The notes: generated by a model not told the origin, from the letters alone. Positions 22,582 through 34,272 are shown, counted from the first letter of the stretch. The stretch: DNA of 64,000 nucleotides from Eonycteris spelaea (GCA_003508835.1 PUFA01000003.1:14795501-14859500), one strand, 5' to 3'. Numbers and translations: made by a program.

Positions 22582-23160
22582 CTCCCTGACACCATGGAGA
22601 AAAACCTTCCCAGTGACACTGTAAGTATTGAGGTCCCATCAACTTCCAAGGTGGATGCAGGAACAGATGAAAAATTCTGTTGCGAGGAGGATGTTAGTAG
22701 AAGAGAACAGCATCATCATCATCACCATCATCATCTGAGGGGAAGCGAGAACTGGGCCAAAAGAGTCCTCTTCTGGCCACAAAACACAGTGCATCGTATA
22801 AGCGGCACAGACGAAGAGTCCTCTGACATCGTGGTGCAGAAGCTTCCTAGAGAGAGGCCCAATGAGGAGATCCCACCTGTTTCTAAGGTGGATGCAGGAG
22901 CAAAATCCCCCTGACGTCATGGTAGAGGAGCTTCCTAGAGACAGGGTGGATGAGGAAGACACATCTATTCAGAATGGATGCAGAAGATGAAAAATATACC
23001 CCTGAGGACCTCTGAGAGGAGCCTCCCAGTGAGAGGCAGATGAGGTGCAATCCGTTATGAAGGTGATCCCAGTTGATAATGAAGATGATTGTCAGAGAGC
23101 TTTTCCGACGTTAGCAGTGAGGATGAAGACTATACCTAAATCTCTATAGAAAAGAGAAGA
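22582..23160 (+). pseudogene. Repeat-protein gene fossil, part 1 (unknown family)
   Basis: Begins directly where L1 similarity ends. An open frame covers 22594-22914 and contains a run of eight His codons (CAT/CAC, 22711-22734). The sequence is made of units of about 32 residues with the shape P-D-I-V-V-E-x-L-P ... E-x-P-x-x-x-K-V-D-A-G-x-D-E-K. After the stop at 22912 the units go on in other frames (22907-22997 and 22998-23095), and the last readable piece is acidic and Ser-rich (SESFSDVSSEDEDYT) before TAA at 23137. Frame changes and stops show that it is broken. I do not recognise the family. A decayed retrocopy or gene exon is possible; no poly(A) tail or flanking duplication was seen. 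Confidence 0.55.
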
Positions 23161-23702
23161 AGCAATTCAATAATGAAGAATAGAAAAATTTTTGAACTTC
23201 TGTTGCCTGGGATGAAAAGGGAGTAACCAGTGCGAATACAAAGATTTTCTGGACTTAATTCTCATGTTTGCTGAGGGTTTCTGAGGTCAGAGTGAGCCTC
23301 TTGGCAGGCCACAGGAGGAAGATTGCGGCGGAGTCATGTGTTACCCGGGAGGAAATTAAGAAGCCTGAGAAGCCAGTCGACAAATCAACCCGGAGATGTG
23401 CCAGCTGATTCCAGGATGTTGCAGGAAGGTTGTGAAAAGAAAAAGGTGGTTCAGAAATGTCCACATCTGGCCACCACAGGGTACATCCCTCATTGCAACC
23501 CGAAGAAGATCTCCCTGACATCACGGTGGAGAAGCTTCCCAGTGACAACATAGGTTTGAGGATCCCAAGCATCCACAAGGTGAATGCAGGAACAGATGAA
23601 AAAATTTCCCCTGACATCGTGCTGGAGGACTTTCCCAGGGGAAAGGCAGATGAGGTTCCTTCCATCCCCACGGTTGATGCAGGAGCAGATGAAAAATATC
23701 CC
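22586..23702 (+). repeat. Six diverged copies of a ~90-98 bp coding-like unit
   Basis: Copies start near 22586, 22821, 22907, 22998, 23511 and 23609. Shared words include 'ccctgacatcgtggtggag', 'agcttcccagtgaca', 'aaggtggatgcaggaacaga' and 'gatgaaaaat'. A second, shorter unit ('tggcccaaaagtgtcatcct' then a '(c)tctggccacaacaggg' type piece) recurs near 22754, 23445 and 23728. The repeat length is a multiple of three in most copies and the differences tend to keep the protein motif, which suggests the array once coded for protein. Confidence 0.75.
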
Positions 23703-23900
23703 TCCAAGGGCTTGAGAGCAAGAAGTGGCCCAAAAGTGTCATCCTCTGGTCACACAACAGGGTGCATGTACAGTAATAAAGGATTTTGTCTCAAAAATTT
23801 AAGGAGAAGAGTTCAGCTGAGGACAAGACTCTCAACAAGCAGCACAAAACTATGTGCCAGAACATCCACATGTAGCCCAACAACAGAGCACATGTAATAA
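23240..23900 (+). pseudogene. Repeat-protein gene fossil, part 2 (unknown family)
   Basis: A possible N-terminal part is seen at 23322: ATT-GCG-GCG-GAG, one base from an ATG start, followed by a basic stretch (TREEIKKPEKPVDKSTRRC) and a stop at 23406. Further on, a 146-codon frame (23457-23897) holds two of the 32-residue units, including a KVNAGTDEK and a TVDAGADEK motif, and ends in a basic, Ser/Thr-rich tail before TAA at 23895. The order suggests that this is the 5' part of a second copy, or that part 1 and part 2 are rearranged pieces of one gene. No poly(A) tail is visible. The protein family is unknown to me. Confidence 0.5.
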
Positions 23901-24995
23901 ATGACCCAGTCAAAGTGTATTTCCAGGATTGTGTTTCAGGTCACAAAAAGAAAAGACCATAAAGGATTTAAACAATTCACGTGAAAATTATCTGTGGTCA
24001 AGAAAATCTGCTGTTGTCCCCAGCAGTGCTTCAGCAGCCTGAAAATGGGCACCTGGCCAAACGACAGGTAGAGAGACACAAATGCCCCCCCCACCACTGA
24101 CTAACTTGAAGATGCTGCTGAAATAATGCCAGTTAGTAGAGTCTGGTCATTAGACTGTAGTTTTGGACAGCAGGTCCTGGGTTGTGGTGAGGAAAGCCTT
24201 GGGCTGAGAAGGGATACAACTCCAGTGCATCCACTGCCCACTCACAGCCAGGCCTGAGTTCAGGCTACTCAGCAATAGTCAGTGAGATCTTGGGGCTGTA
24301 GACTTCAGGCATTAAGCCACCAAAGCAGCAAACCAGCAGACCCCTTTCTCAGGTAATTAATGTTAGTCGCTCATGCCAGTTTGGTCTGTTGAAGATGAAT
24401 TCTCTGAGCAACTGTCAAGTGGGCAGTTGTTTTTACTGTCCTGGGTTCTGAGGCAGTTGGGAGTCAAGCAGATGATTGGTCAATCAGGATGGTCACCTTG
24501 ACCACCAGGAAGTCTCGCTGCAAGGTAGCTGGAGGGCAAGTAAGAGGGAGGAAGCAGGGGAAGTTGACCACATTCTACAGTTATGTTGTTTCAACATATT
24601 GAGAGCCTGGTACACAGGTGCTTGAGAATCACAACTTTTCATACCTCACATGTTTGAATTGGGGAAGAAGGGTGGTTAGTATGTAGTCCAAGGTAAATTT
24701 TAACCTGGCGACATGAAAAGGTTATTCTAGGGTGAATTCCTTGTGTGCATGTTTGACTGTCCGACTGCATGATTTCAGGGCTTGCTCTGCTATCTCTGAA
24801 AAAACAACTTAATATTTCGTTAGAAAAGAACAGGGCCAATTTAGATTGGTTATGCAGTTACAAACTCTGGACAAGTCAGTCAGTCTGAGTTTCAGTGTCT
24901 TGAACCATAAAATATTAGTCACAGTCTCCACTCTGCTCACCCACAGGGCTGATATTAGCATCACAAGAAACAGAAGATTCTCTCCACTACTTAAA
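23901..24995. other. Unannotated stretch right of the fossil
   Basis: About 1.1 kb, GC-richer than most of the window, with no repeat that I can name. It may be the 3' untranslated part of the repeat-protein fossil or an old LTR-like element. A C8 run lies near 24085-24093. Confidence 0.4.
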
Positions 24996-24999
24996 AGTT

Positions 25000-26150
25000 G
25001 AGTAGTGGAGCCTCCAATTATTGTTGAGGGGTCTTTTTCTCTTTCAGTTCTCTCAGTTTGCTTCCTTTATTTTGGAGGTCTCTTGTTAATTGGAAAATGT
25101 TTATAATTATCTCCTAGCAGTATGGATCCTTTTGGCGCTATAAAATGATCGTACGTGTCTTTAGAATGAAACTGTCATAAAGTTTGTCTTATGTTGTCAG
25201 TCTAGTTCTCTTGGTTAGTATTTGCTTGGCAAGTATTTTCTCATCCTTTTACTTTTGACTTCTTGATGTCTTGAATTAGGAGTCTTGAATATAACATACA
25301 GATCATAGTTTTTATCCATTCTGCCAATATCTTCCTCTTTTGTGTGTATAATCCATGTACATTTAATTACTAAAGAGGTAGCATTGAAATCTGTCATTTT
25401 GTCATGTGTTTTCTATGTGTGTTTTACATTTTTATTCTAATATTTTTTTTCCATTACGGTTTCTTTTTGTTATTTTGGTAGTGTATCAACTTAATTCTAT
25501 GTTGTTTTCTTTTTCTATACATTCTGCAGTATGTTCTTATTAGTTTCCCTGGAGATTACAGTTGACATTTCATTTCATAATACTTTAATTTGGATTAATG
25601 CCAGGTTAATTTTAATAGCATGCAGAGACTTCACTATTATGAGATCTGTTCTGTGTCCCCGCCTTTTGCCATTATTGTCATGCAGATTACATCTTCATAC
25701 ACTGTGTGCTCATTGACAAAGATGTATCATATTTACTTCATGTAGTATTCTTTTAAATCAGAAAGAAAAAATATATTGTTTATACATTTGTAATTTATAC
25801 AGTGTATATATTGATTTATATTTACCTATGTAACTTCATTTCTTTATGTAGATTCAATTTACTCTGCTGTTTTCTCATTCAGCCTGAAGAACTCCACTTA
25901 GTATTTCTTGTAGGGTTGGTGATAGCAATGGATTCTCACAGATTTTGTTTATCTAGAAATGTCTTAATGTTACCTTCATTAATGAAGGACATTTTTTGCT
26001 GGATACAGAGATATTGATTGGCAGTTTTTGTCTTTCAGCACTTTGAATGTGTTGTCACACTGCCTCCTGGCCTCCATGGTTTCTGATGAAAAATCAGCCA
26101 TTAATCTTATTGAGGAGACTTTGTTAAAAAACAAAAACAAAAAACAAACC
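25000..26150 (-). mobile_element. Ancient LINE-1 internal fragment, antisense
   Basis: On the plus strand the sequence follows a known antisense L1M text: 'ttcagcctgaagaactccac', 'ttagtatttcttgtagggtt', 'ttttgtttatctagaaatgt', 'tggatacagagatattgat', 'gtctttcagcactttgaatg' and 'ctggcctccatggtttctga'. T-rich composition fits. Old and without open frame. Confidence 0.8.
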
Positions 26151-26486
26151 ATGGTGATCACCACAGTAAGTCTAGTAACCATTTGACATCGTAGGATGCT
26201 ATCACAGTATTATTTATATTCCCTATCCTTTATATCACATCTCCATAACTTATTTTCTACTAATCTTTTGAAGACTAATTTAAGTTAGACTTGCTGTGTC
26301 TCCTCTGGCCAGAAAGGTCTCTACATCTTTTTAGTACTTGTAAGACTGAGCATTTATTTGCCCTTTACTGATCTATATTGTTAAGTTGAAAAAAATCTTC
26401 CCCACAAGATTGCAAGTTATTTAAGAGAAATAGATTTATCATGGATATTTATGTTTTCTGTACTCTGTAGTAAGGTATCATGCCTA
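26151..26486. other. Unannotated stretch
   Basis: No recognisable feature. Confidence 0.5.
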
Positions 26487-26565
26487 TAGGGAGACAGTAC
26501 AATGTAGAGGAAAGAGCAAAAGATTTGTCATGGGACAGACCTGGTTTATAGATACAACGTCCCTG
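26487..26565 (+). mobile_element. MIR 5' fragment
   Basis: 'gacagtacaatgtagaggaa' then 'agagcaaaagatttgtcatg' and 'ggacagacctggtttatag' is the plus-strand MIR head. The rest of the SINE is not clear; the next 300 bases hold no nameable feature. Confidence 0.75.
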
Positions 26566-26869
26566 AAATATGATGTGTTCATAGAAACAGACAGGCAAAT
26601 GTACTGGTAGATGGATGTTCTGCTTCCCCTATTAAGTATATATGTGTCTATTAAGTATAGATATGCAGTTTTTTTGTATGTCGATAAGATTGAATAAGGT
26701 AGTTATGAGTAAATCACAAATTTATGATTAAACTTAAAACTATACCAAGAACAGTAAGTGGTAGGCAAGACTTAATCCTTCAGAATAAGAGAGACGCTAT
26801 ATAATATTGATCAACCAAGAATCCCAAGAAGAGAATTGGCTGCAGAAATTCTCTCTTGCATCTTCTGAA

Positions 26870-27150
26870 GTGTCATTCTCTCTTGCCCTTGCTCCACATA
26901 TCTAATTCTACTCCCAGAATATGTTAGAAATCTCTCTGCTTTTCTCCATTTTCACAACCACCACTCTATGTGAGGCCACTGCTCTCTATTGCCAGGATTA
27001 TTGTATAGTCTCTTGTCAGATCTCCCTGTTTCTGTTCATTTCCCCTTAGAATTCATTTTAAGAGTCACCAGAGTGACTCTTAAAAAATATAAATCAAATC
27101 ATGTTATTACCTAAAATACCTAATAGCTTTCCAAAATATATTTTAATCCT
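26870..27150 (+). mobile_element. LINE-2 fragment
   Basis: 'attgccaggattattgtata', 'gtctcttgtcagatctccct' and 'gactcttaaaaaatataaat' then 'caaatcatgttattacctaa' match the plus-strand L2 text for the region after the reverse transcriptase. A 9-bp inverted repeat with a 4-base loop (aagagtcac/gtgactctt) lies at 27060-27081 within it. Confidence 0.78.
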
Positions 27151-29555
27151 GATGTGCAAATCTATTTTTTACCAACAGATAATACTATACATGGGAGCCC
27201 GATAGACTCTTCTCTGATAGAACAGGATTCATGGGTGCTGATTTGAGATATGTCCAGGGGGCCAGTGGGAGGCTAGTCAGTACTGTAATTTGAATTGACA
27301 TTGAATGACGAGGAGTTTTTGTTTGTTTGTTTGTTTCAGCATAGGCCATATAGAGATACTAATCAAGCCAGAATGACAAAAATAATTCTGCAAGTCGTCC
27401 TTCAACCCAGGTTTCCTGTCTCAACTACTTCTCACTCTGTCCCAATGAAACCTTCAATAATAACTATAAAAAAGCAGCTGAGTTTTTGTTTATGTCTCTA
27501 AAAGGCAAGAAGGAAAACTAATGCAATATAATGCAACTTTCAGGTTAATATGTGGTGGTGTTTTATCTTGGCAATACAAAACTTCTTGTTAATTTTACAG
27601 AAAATAAATCCTGTGAAAGCTGAGACTTTGGTTTTATGGCCTTATAAAATGCCTTTATTTTAGCCTAAATACCCTCCAATAACATGCTCTTGGCACTAGT
27701 TGGGATCGCGTACAGACTTGTCCTCTGCTTCCACTTCCCAAACACCAAAATACTTCCTCAGTGGAAATCCAGAGTTTTTGGAAACTCAGCAATGCAGCTG
27801 TTCTGCCAGATCTCTTTCTAAGCCTTAATGTCATTCACATTTAAAAGTGGCTTCTCTTCCAGCCAGAAACTCCAACTTGGAGTGTCAACACAATATTTTA
27901 TGTAAGCTTATTTTAATAAACAATGAGGGGGGAAATTTAAACACAGAGCTAACCTCTAAGGACCACAGGGTATAAAACTGGGCTTAAAATAGAAAAATAG
28001 AAGTGCCACATTTTGATATGAAAAGAGAGGATTTCTGAATGAAATGTGATCATAAGACTAGAAATCATCGACAGTATATTACTTAATAAATTCAACATTT
28101 TCTAACTAACTGTGTATGTCTTTTTAAAGCAATATAATTAAGAAACAAAACATTAAAATAGTGTGCCCCTGTTGGAAATAATATATTTTTTAAATTTATA
28201 GATACTTTTGCACAATTTGTTTTGTGTTGTTGACCAAATCATGTCGAAGCAAGGCATATCTTTAAATACTTTGAGTTCCTACTATGTTTCCTATTCTTAG
28301 ACTGACTGTGCAGTAAATAAAAGAAGAATTAAAATGTTGTTTTTGCTTTCTAGGAATTTGCTGCCTGAGAGAGGAAGTAAAGCTATAAAACAAGGCAGGG
28401 TGTCATCTAATGCTAGAATTTTCAGAATAGAGTTCAAATGTTCTAGTATTTTACATTTGTTGAGTGTGATATTTGTCTCAAAAGCAGGTGAATGCCATTA
28501 GGTCCAGGAAAAATACCAAAGTTGGAAAGATGTTATCTGTGGGGTGCATAAAATCTGGCTGTCCATTTCCTTTCAAGGAGTGGTGCAGTATGACTGTGCT
28601 ATGAACTTGGGCTCCTGGAAGGGTCACACAATTATTTTCAATAATTATTTGCATATAAAATTATCCTTCCTAAGATATATTGGTATGAAAGATGCATGCA
28701 ATTATCTGATTAAAAAAATGCAGACCTTTTTCAATCTCAGTTGCTTAAAAAAATCAACTGAAAATATTTTCAGCCTATCTCCCAGATTTACCTACTATAT
28801 CTAAATCTAACCCTATGGCAACCCAAAATATGGTGTGAATTAAAACTTGACCTAGTTACATTATCTTTCTTGTCTTTATGTTCCTTGTTCAAAAAAAAAA
28901 AAAGGATTTGTACTAGATCAAATATAAATTTCCTTTCTAATCAAAATGTCTAAAATCTCATATTTGGGACATTCTCCAAATGTCTTCCTGTTTTTTCATT
29001 TTTTTTTTATTCATTGATGTATTTTGTGGTTATATATATTCTCATCCTTCTTTGTCTTTCAGATACAAAATTCTGAATGATTCAGAAGACACCAAGCATG
29101 GTAGTAAACTAACCATTCAGAGTTCAGATTATGCTAGGACTTAAAACCAAATTCAAACTCAAAAAGACTTTGTATTATTTTTTAATGAATAACATAGACT
29201 CTAACATAGTTATGAATATATTATAGTTTTTAATATATTATGATTTTAATATATTGTGACTCATAAGAAAAATAGCATTGCAAAAAATCTGAAGCAATTT
29301 GTTATTAAGCATATGGCTCCCCATTGACAGTTCACTGGCCATCTGTTTTCTTAATCATCTCCTTTTTTTTTTTTTTTTTAGCACGTATACTCATTCCTCT
29401 AAATTTTTCTCTCAACAGTTTTATGATCTACCAGTCTTTCAAGCTAGATACCTTCTGTTTTGCTTTGGCTACTTACTTTTTTGTCCAATATCATCAAACC
29501 CCATTGATTTAAGATCAGGTCTTTAGTCAGTCTAATCTCCTATGTATTCATAGGT
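27151..29555. other. Large, mostly unannotated, AT-rich stretch
   Basis: Holds a (GTTT) repeat at 27316-27337, an A13-type run near 28891-28903 and T-rich tracts near 28995-29010 and 29360-29380. 28230-28520 weakly resembles an antisense L2 3' end. No gene is visible; the TA-rich part at 29200-29260 repeats the word atatatta-like motifs. Confidence 0.45.
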
Positions 29556-29559
29556 ACGT

Positions 29560-29765
29560 TCTACTGCTAAGTAGTTCCAGATTATGGTAAATTACTTAAA
29601 TTATCACTGCCTTGGTTTCTTTACCTCCAAAATGGGTATGATTGTAGTGTCTTTGCCAATGGATTATGGTGAGGATTAGATGAGATAATGTAATAATATC
29701 TTTAGAAATGTCCATGGCATATTAAGATAAATGTGAGTTACGATTATATTATCATTGTTTACTGG
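29560..29765 (+). mobile_element. MIR SINE
   Basis: Clear plus-strand MIR: 'gtaaattacttaaattatca', 'ctgccttggtttctttacct', 'ccaaaatgggtatgattgta', 'tggtgaggattagatgagat' and 'gtccatggcatattaagata'. Nearly the full core and tail are present. Confidence 0.9.
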
Positions 29766-29799
29766 ATTATTAAAATATTGTCCTTTATCATTTCCTTGG

Positions 29800-30400
29800 C
29801 ATTATTTTTGCGCTAAAACTGGTCTGGTGTTCCTGAGGAAACCAGAATTATCTTTGCAAAATCGGATTGTAATCATATTGCTATGATTTAAAAGCCTTTA
29901 GTGGTTCCTCCTGTGTGTAAAATAAAATCTAGACTCTTTACCAAAAGGTGCATATTAATGGAAACTGAATAAAACTGTGTTTCAGTCTTATCTCCAGCTA
30001 CTAGTAACTTTGCACCAAAGATGGTTTGGACTTAGAGGACACATGGACAGGCAAGACTATGATTTTTCAAGGTCTCACACCCTGTGCTATTACTGAGTCC
30101 TGATATAATTTCTTGTCTGTTTGCTTTTGCTCAGTCTTCCTTCTGTTTGGAACATCTACTTGTCTTCTTTCCATGTCTAGTGTAGATGAGCTCATCCTTC
30201 CAAGACCCATTTAGGTGGCCTCTTCAATTTTAAGCCTCTTCTGTGATCCAAGTGTACATGGTTATTTCCTTATTAGTGTTCCCACCTATTTTATGTATGT
30301 TTCTCTTTTAGCACTGAACACACTGAAATGTTCTTAATGGTTTATGTGCATTATAATGGTTTATATCTCCTTCCCACAATATTATAAATTCATTGAAAGC
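29800..30400 (+). mobile_element. LINE-2 3' region
   Basis: Plus-strand L2 text can be followed over 500 bases: 'ttgctatgatttaaaagcct', 'ttagtggttcctcctgtgtg', 'aaataaaatctagactcttt', 'cagtcttccttctgtttgga' and 'acccatttaggtggcctctt', then 'attataaattcattgaaagc' at the end. A long remnant of the 3' half, without open frame. Confidence 0.88.
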
Positions 30401-30444
30401 AATAGGCTTGGCTGGGAGGAGGGTGGGAGTTGAGAGGGCGTGGA

Positions 30445-30575
30445 TCTGAGCTAAGTACTGTTCCAGGTATTTTCTTATGCTGCCGCATTTATCCTCACAA
30501 TGAGGCTATAAGGATTAATGAACCCAGAGTAACTTTCAGAGGAAAAGTTACTTGTCACAATTATGAAGTATAAAA
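30445..30575 (-). mobile_element. MIR fragment, antisense
   Basis: 'gagctaagtactgttccagg' then 'atttatcctcacaatgaggc' and 'gtaactttcagaggaaaagt' with 'tacttgtcacaattatgaag' is the complement of MIR from tail to core. Confidence 0.82.
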
Positions 30576-30689
30576 ATGCAAGCTGATTTTTAACTATGGA
30601 GGTAACTTTTTTTTTTTTTCAAAATCACTGGATGTATTGAACAGATGAATAGAAATGTCTTTTTTTAATGCCAAGAATTTTATTTTTTC

Positions 30690-31085
30690 TCCATTTTTGC
30701 CAACTTTATTGAGATATAATTGGCATGACATCTATAGACTCAGTACAATAACTATAAAAATTCCAATGATGTCTTTCACATAAATAAATTAAAAAATCTT
30801 TAAAATTGTATAGAACCAAAAAGAGGCCCCAGATTGCCAGAGCAATCCTGAGAAAGAGGAACAAAGCTGGAGACATCACATTTCATGATTTAAAACTATA
30901 TTTTATGGCTTTAGTAATTAAAATAGTATGTTATTGGCATAAAAACAGATGCATAGATCAATGGAATACAATTGAGAGTGCAAAAATAATTTCATATATA
31001 TTTGTTAACTAATATATGACAAGAGCAAGAATACTTAATGTGTAAATGATAATCTCTTTAATAAATAGTGCTAGGAAAACTGGAT
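30690..31085 (+). mobile_element. LINE-1 pieces: antisense 3' end, then sense ORF2 fragment
   Basis: 30690-30735 has 'caactttattgagatataat', an antisense L1 3' end. 30740-31085 is plus-strand L1 ORF2: the frame at 30806-31012 reads '[20 protein letters not shown]' then '[18 protein letters not shown]', the same part as 21240-21440 in the larger L1. Borders between the two pieces are not resolved. Confidence 0.85.
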
Positions 31086-31455
31086 AGAGATAGCTTCGGG
31101 GTAGTTCACATCCTATGTGTCTCTATCAGGAATTGGCTCTTATCCTGATGATGGAAACTTCTGCTGAGAGTAATTCCTCTGTGCAGGGCAGCATTTTTCA
31201 CTATCATCCTCTGAGGTCCAGGATTGCTCACATCTGCAACTAGACTGCTTTAGTGGAGAGAAATTACAGCTCTTTTGTCATTAAACCCCTTTAACTAGAG
31301 AACTTATACTTTGTATTTTGGGTTGCGGTTCCTTGAGGTTTTGTTTAAAACAACAACAAATGTGCAGCATAAAATGTTTAAAATGCACTTATCTACAGTA
31401 TCTTTAGTGCTTATATCTCATCATATTCCCCAAATAACATTTCACCCCAAACTAC

Positions 31456-31488
31456 AGCTCATATTTAGCTCATATTTAGCTCATATTT
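31456..31488. repeat. 11-bp tandem triplication
   Basis: The unit agctcatattt is present in three exact copies at 31456-31466, 31467-31477 and 31478-31488. Confidence 0.97.
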
Positions 31489-31589
31489 AAGCTATGCCAA
31501 ACTATTGTGAAAAGCAGAGAGACTAAAATCAAAGGGTTGAGGAATGAAGAACTTTTCTCAATTCCAATTTCACTGTAAGTTTGAGCTCT

Positions 31590-32130
31590 GAAAAAGGTAT
31601 CTGCAGAGCCGAGAGGAAGGAAGCTCAGTTAGTTACCCAGCCTCCAGTTTTGATTTTGAGGGAAAACGCAGTGCAAATCCAGTGGCTTGCTCTCAGGAGG
31701 GGCCACGACCGAAGGCAGCACTCGCAGCTTTCACAGTGAGGCAGACCCACCCCCTGGGTCTGTTTTCATGCTTTTCGCTCCCCTTGCCACAGAGCGTCCA
31801 TCCTCTTAGTGAATCTTGATGGGTGTGCAGTTTCCCATCCCCCATCTGAGGCTTGGCTCAGGAAGAAATTTATTCCTTTCCATGTGGCCAAGCTGCCCTG
31901 CAGACAGTGTCAATAGGAAAGGTCACCCGCTGATATGCTGCCAAGAAGCTTAGTTCTTCAGGCCAAAATGTGTTCGGCCCCTCCTCGGGCAGCGGCATTA
32001 CAGTTAAATGTTACAGATGTGAAGGGATGACAGCGAGCATATTGGGCTTGCAAAAGAGCTCAGACTGAGGATGAAAATGCTGCCAGTGATGACAGAATTT
32101 ATTTTCTGAGCAAAAGGAGATTTTAAGGAC
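31590..32130. other. Unique, relatively GC-rich stretch (candidate regulatory DNA)
   Basis: No repeat is recognisable, GC is higher than in the flanks, and scattered CpG are retained (for example at 'gccacgaccgaagg' near 31702, 'gttcggcccctcctcgggca' near 31971). No open frame of interest. Function is unknown; an enhancer or conserved non-coding element is possible. Confidence 0.4.
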
Positions 32131-33424
32131 AAAAAGGAAAGGACATTAGAGTTGAAGTTCCTTCTGCCTCTATAATCCAACCCCATCCTACTTGTTCAAC
32201 TCTATTTTTTCTAAAGTGTATCCTAACCTCTAGTTTCTTCCCTGCAAGTCTGTGCACATTTCATTCCTGTTTTAGAAGTCCCCTTCACTCTATCCTTTCC
32301 ATCCATTAGCTAAAGACTTGATGGATATTTGTGCCTTGATTTTTGTTGTTTTGTGTTTGCTTTCAAAGCCGAAGTCATTGATGATTTATTATGATTTTAA
32401 ACTTCTGCCTTCCATAGGTCTTTCCTTTATTATTAATATTATTGTTTATGTTGTAATGTGAATATTTATGGACTCATATGGCCTAGGAGAGAGAGAATTA
32501 CCCAGTTCATGATATTCATATCTTAGGACCTATTAAGTCCTCAAGTTACAAATATAGCTGATAGTATGAAATTATCCCAGGGAACCGGTGATTCACAGAA
32601 TCTCCTTGTCAGAGCTGTAAGAGATAGCTGATACCATCTTTCTGTTTGGGGCATTTAATGAACAAAATCATTCGTATATGAAAGAATATCTGCCCTTTAT
32701 TAATGGGGTGCTGATATTCTAATAATAGAGATGGTTAGATGTCTACTAAGGAAGCCTCAGTCTCTCATCTAATCCTTTTTTGTAGTCAGTACCTTAAATT
32801 TATAAATGAAATGGTTAGGATTTGCCAAAATGGGGCAAAAATGAAGAGGGCTGTAGTAATGAATCTGAATCAAATGTGGCCAGAGTTCCAATAGTAGCCC
32901 TTCAGCGAAATCTCTGTGTGTGAATGGTGAGGACCAGCGACTTTGAGGAGCATGTAGCATGGACTTGGTTAGAATGACTGGTGTTGCCAGGAGGACTCAT
33001 GTTCTTGGACTAAATCATGGGACTAAGGATGGGGCCAGTTCTGAAGAAGTGAGGGTATATTTTGGGCCTTATGGTAAGTACATGTGTTCGAGATGCTAGG
33101 ATTGAAGTATAAGAAGGCTAGTCATCAAGATAGGAATTTAAGTTCGGGATTCCCGCATGTGCTGTACTTCTTCATATGCTGGCATGTTATAGTCCTCGAG
33201 AATACATTGTACAGTAGTATGTTTAATCCCACAGAAAAGACAAAGATTACTATTTAATTTTGGTTAATGTAATATTTCTCAAACTCATCTTTAACTCCAT
33301 GTGTGTGTGTGTGTGTGTGATATACATTAACAGCTCACAGAATTAGTATGCAACTGAATATACTTGGGAAGTGCTTATCCAGAAGTCCTGTATTTCAGTT
33401 GTCTTATGGCCTGGACCTAGCAGT
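32131..33424. other. Mostly unannotated; GT repeat at 33301-33319
   Basis: A (GT)9 repeat lies at 33301-33319. Its flanks ('atatttctcaaactcatctt' and 'aatatacttgggaagtgctt') have the look of a hAT-type MITE split by the microsatellite, but I cannot assign it. Nothing else is recognised. Confidence 0.45.
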
Positions 33425-34080
33425 CTAGCCCCAGAGTGGGGACTGAATGGCTTCAGCCACAGAGATTGCAATGCTCAAGGGGCAAAGACCAAGGAGGCTG
33501 TTAGATGACTTGAATAAAGGTACACATGCAGGAATGAGTATAGATCTTGGCTTACACTGAGGAGAAGCTATGAACAATGGAAGTAAAGGATGATGGGGAA
33601 AAGGTAATGTTTCTCTGTTGACCGAGTGGGTAAACCTGGCAATTGTAGTCAGATGAAGTAGGAAAGAGGAATCATGATTTTGTACATGGCATGATAAGTA
33701 TAAAATTGTTTCAAAGGGCAATCCACGTGTAATGCCATTTAGGAAGTACTAGAGGAGGAGAAGGTGAAAGATTGGGCAGCCAAATGATATACTAGTGAAC
33801 TAATGAAGCATGGATGATAGAGGTCTGACCTTGGGTGATGATATAATGAATGGAACTGAATGTGAGAAAGAATAAGTATGAGATTAAATATGATATCTAC
33901 CATGACAGTCGAAGGAAAAGGAGAAATTAAAGATGATTTTGGAATGTAGAGCCCCAGTAATGGGAGAATGGTGAGGATTCTCTAATAGAAATAATATTAT
34001 TCAAAAGGCTACTAGAATTTGAAATATGACATATAAGGAATAAAAAGAGGGGGTATCACATTTTTGTAAGAAGGTCAGCA
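33425..34080 (-). mobile_element. Possible LINE-2 fragment, antisense
   Basis: Purine-rich text such as 'gagatgaggtc'-like phrases is missing, but 'gaaaaggagaaattaaagat' and 'gattttggaatgtagagccc' resemble the antisense L2 segment that is clear at 36.5 kb and 52.9 kb. The 98-codon minus-strand frame at 33425-33721 is then a shadow. Low confidence. Confidence 0.4.
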
Positions 34081-34272
34081 GAGATAAATAGTTAAACAAG
34101 TTAGCCTCATAAGCATAATTAAATATGTGTGCCATCTGTGTAAAAGTCATGTATGAATGATATTATGTGCTGGTTTAGATTTTTTTTTTAATTTATTACA
34201 CGTTATTGTGTTAACATATGTTTATACCATGGAATGAGAATTCTAGCCAGCTGGTTCTTCTGTATTTTAAAG

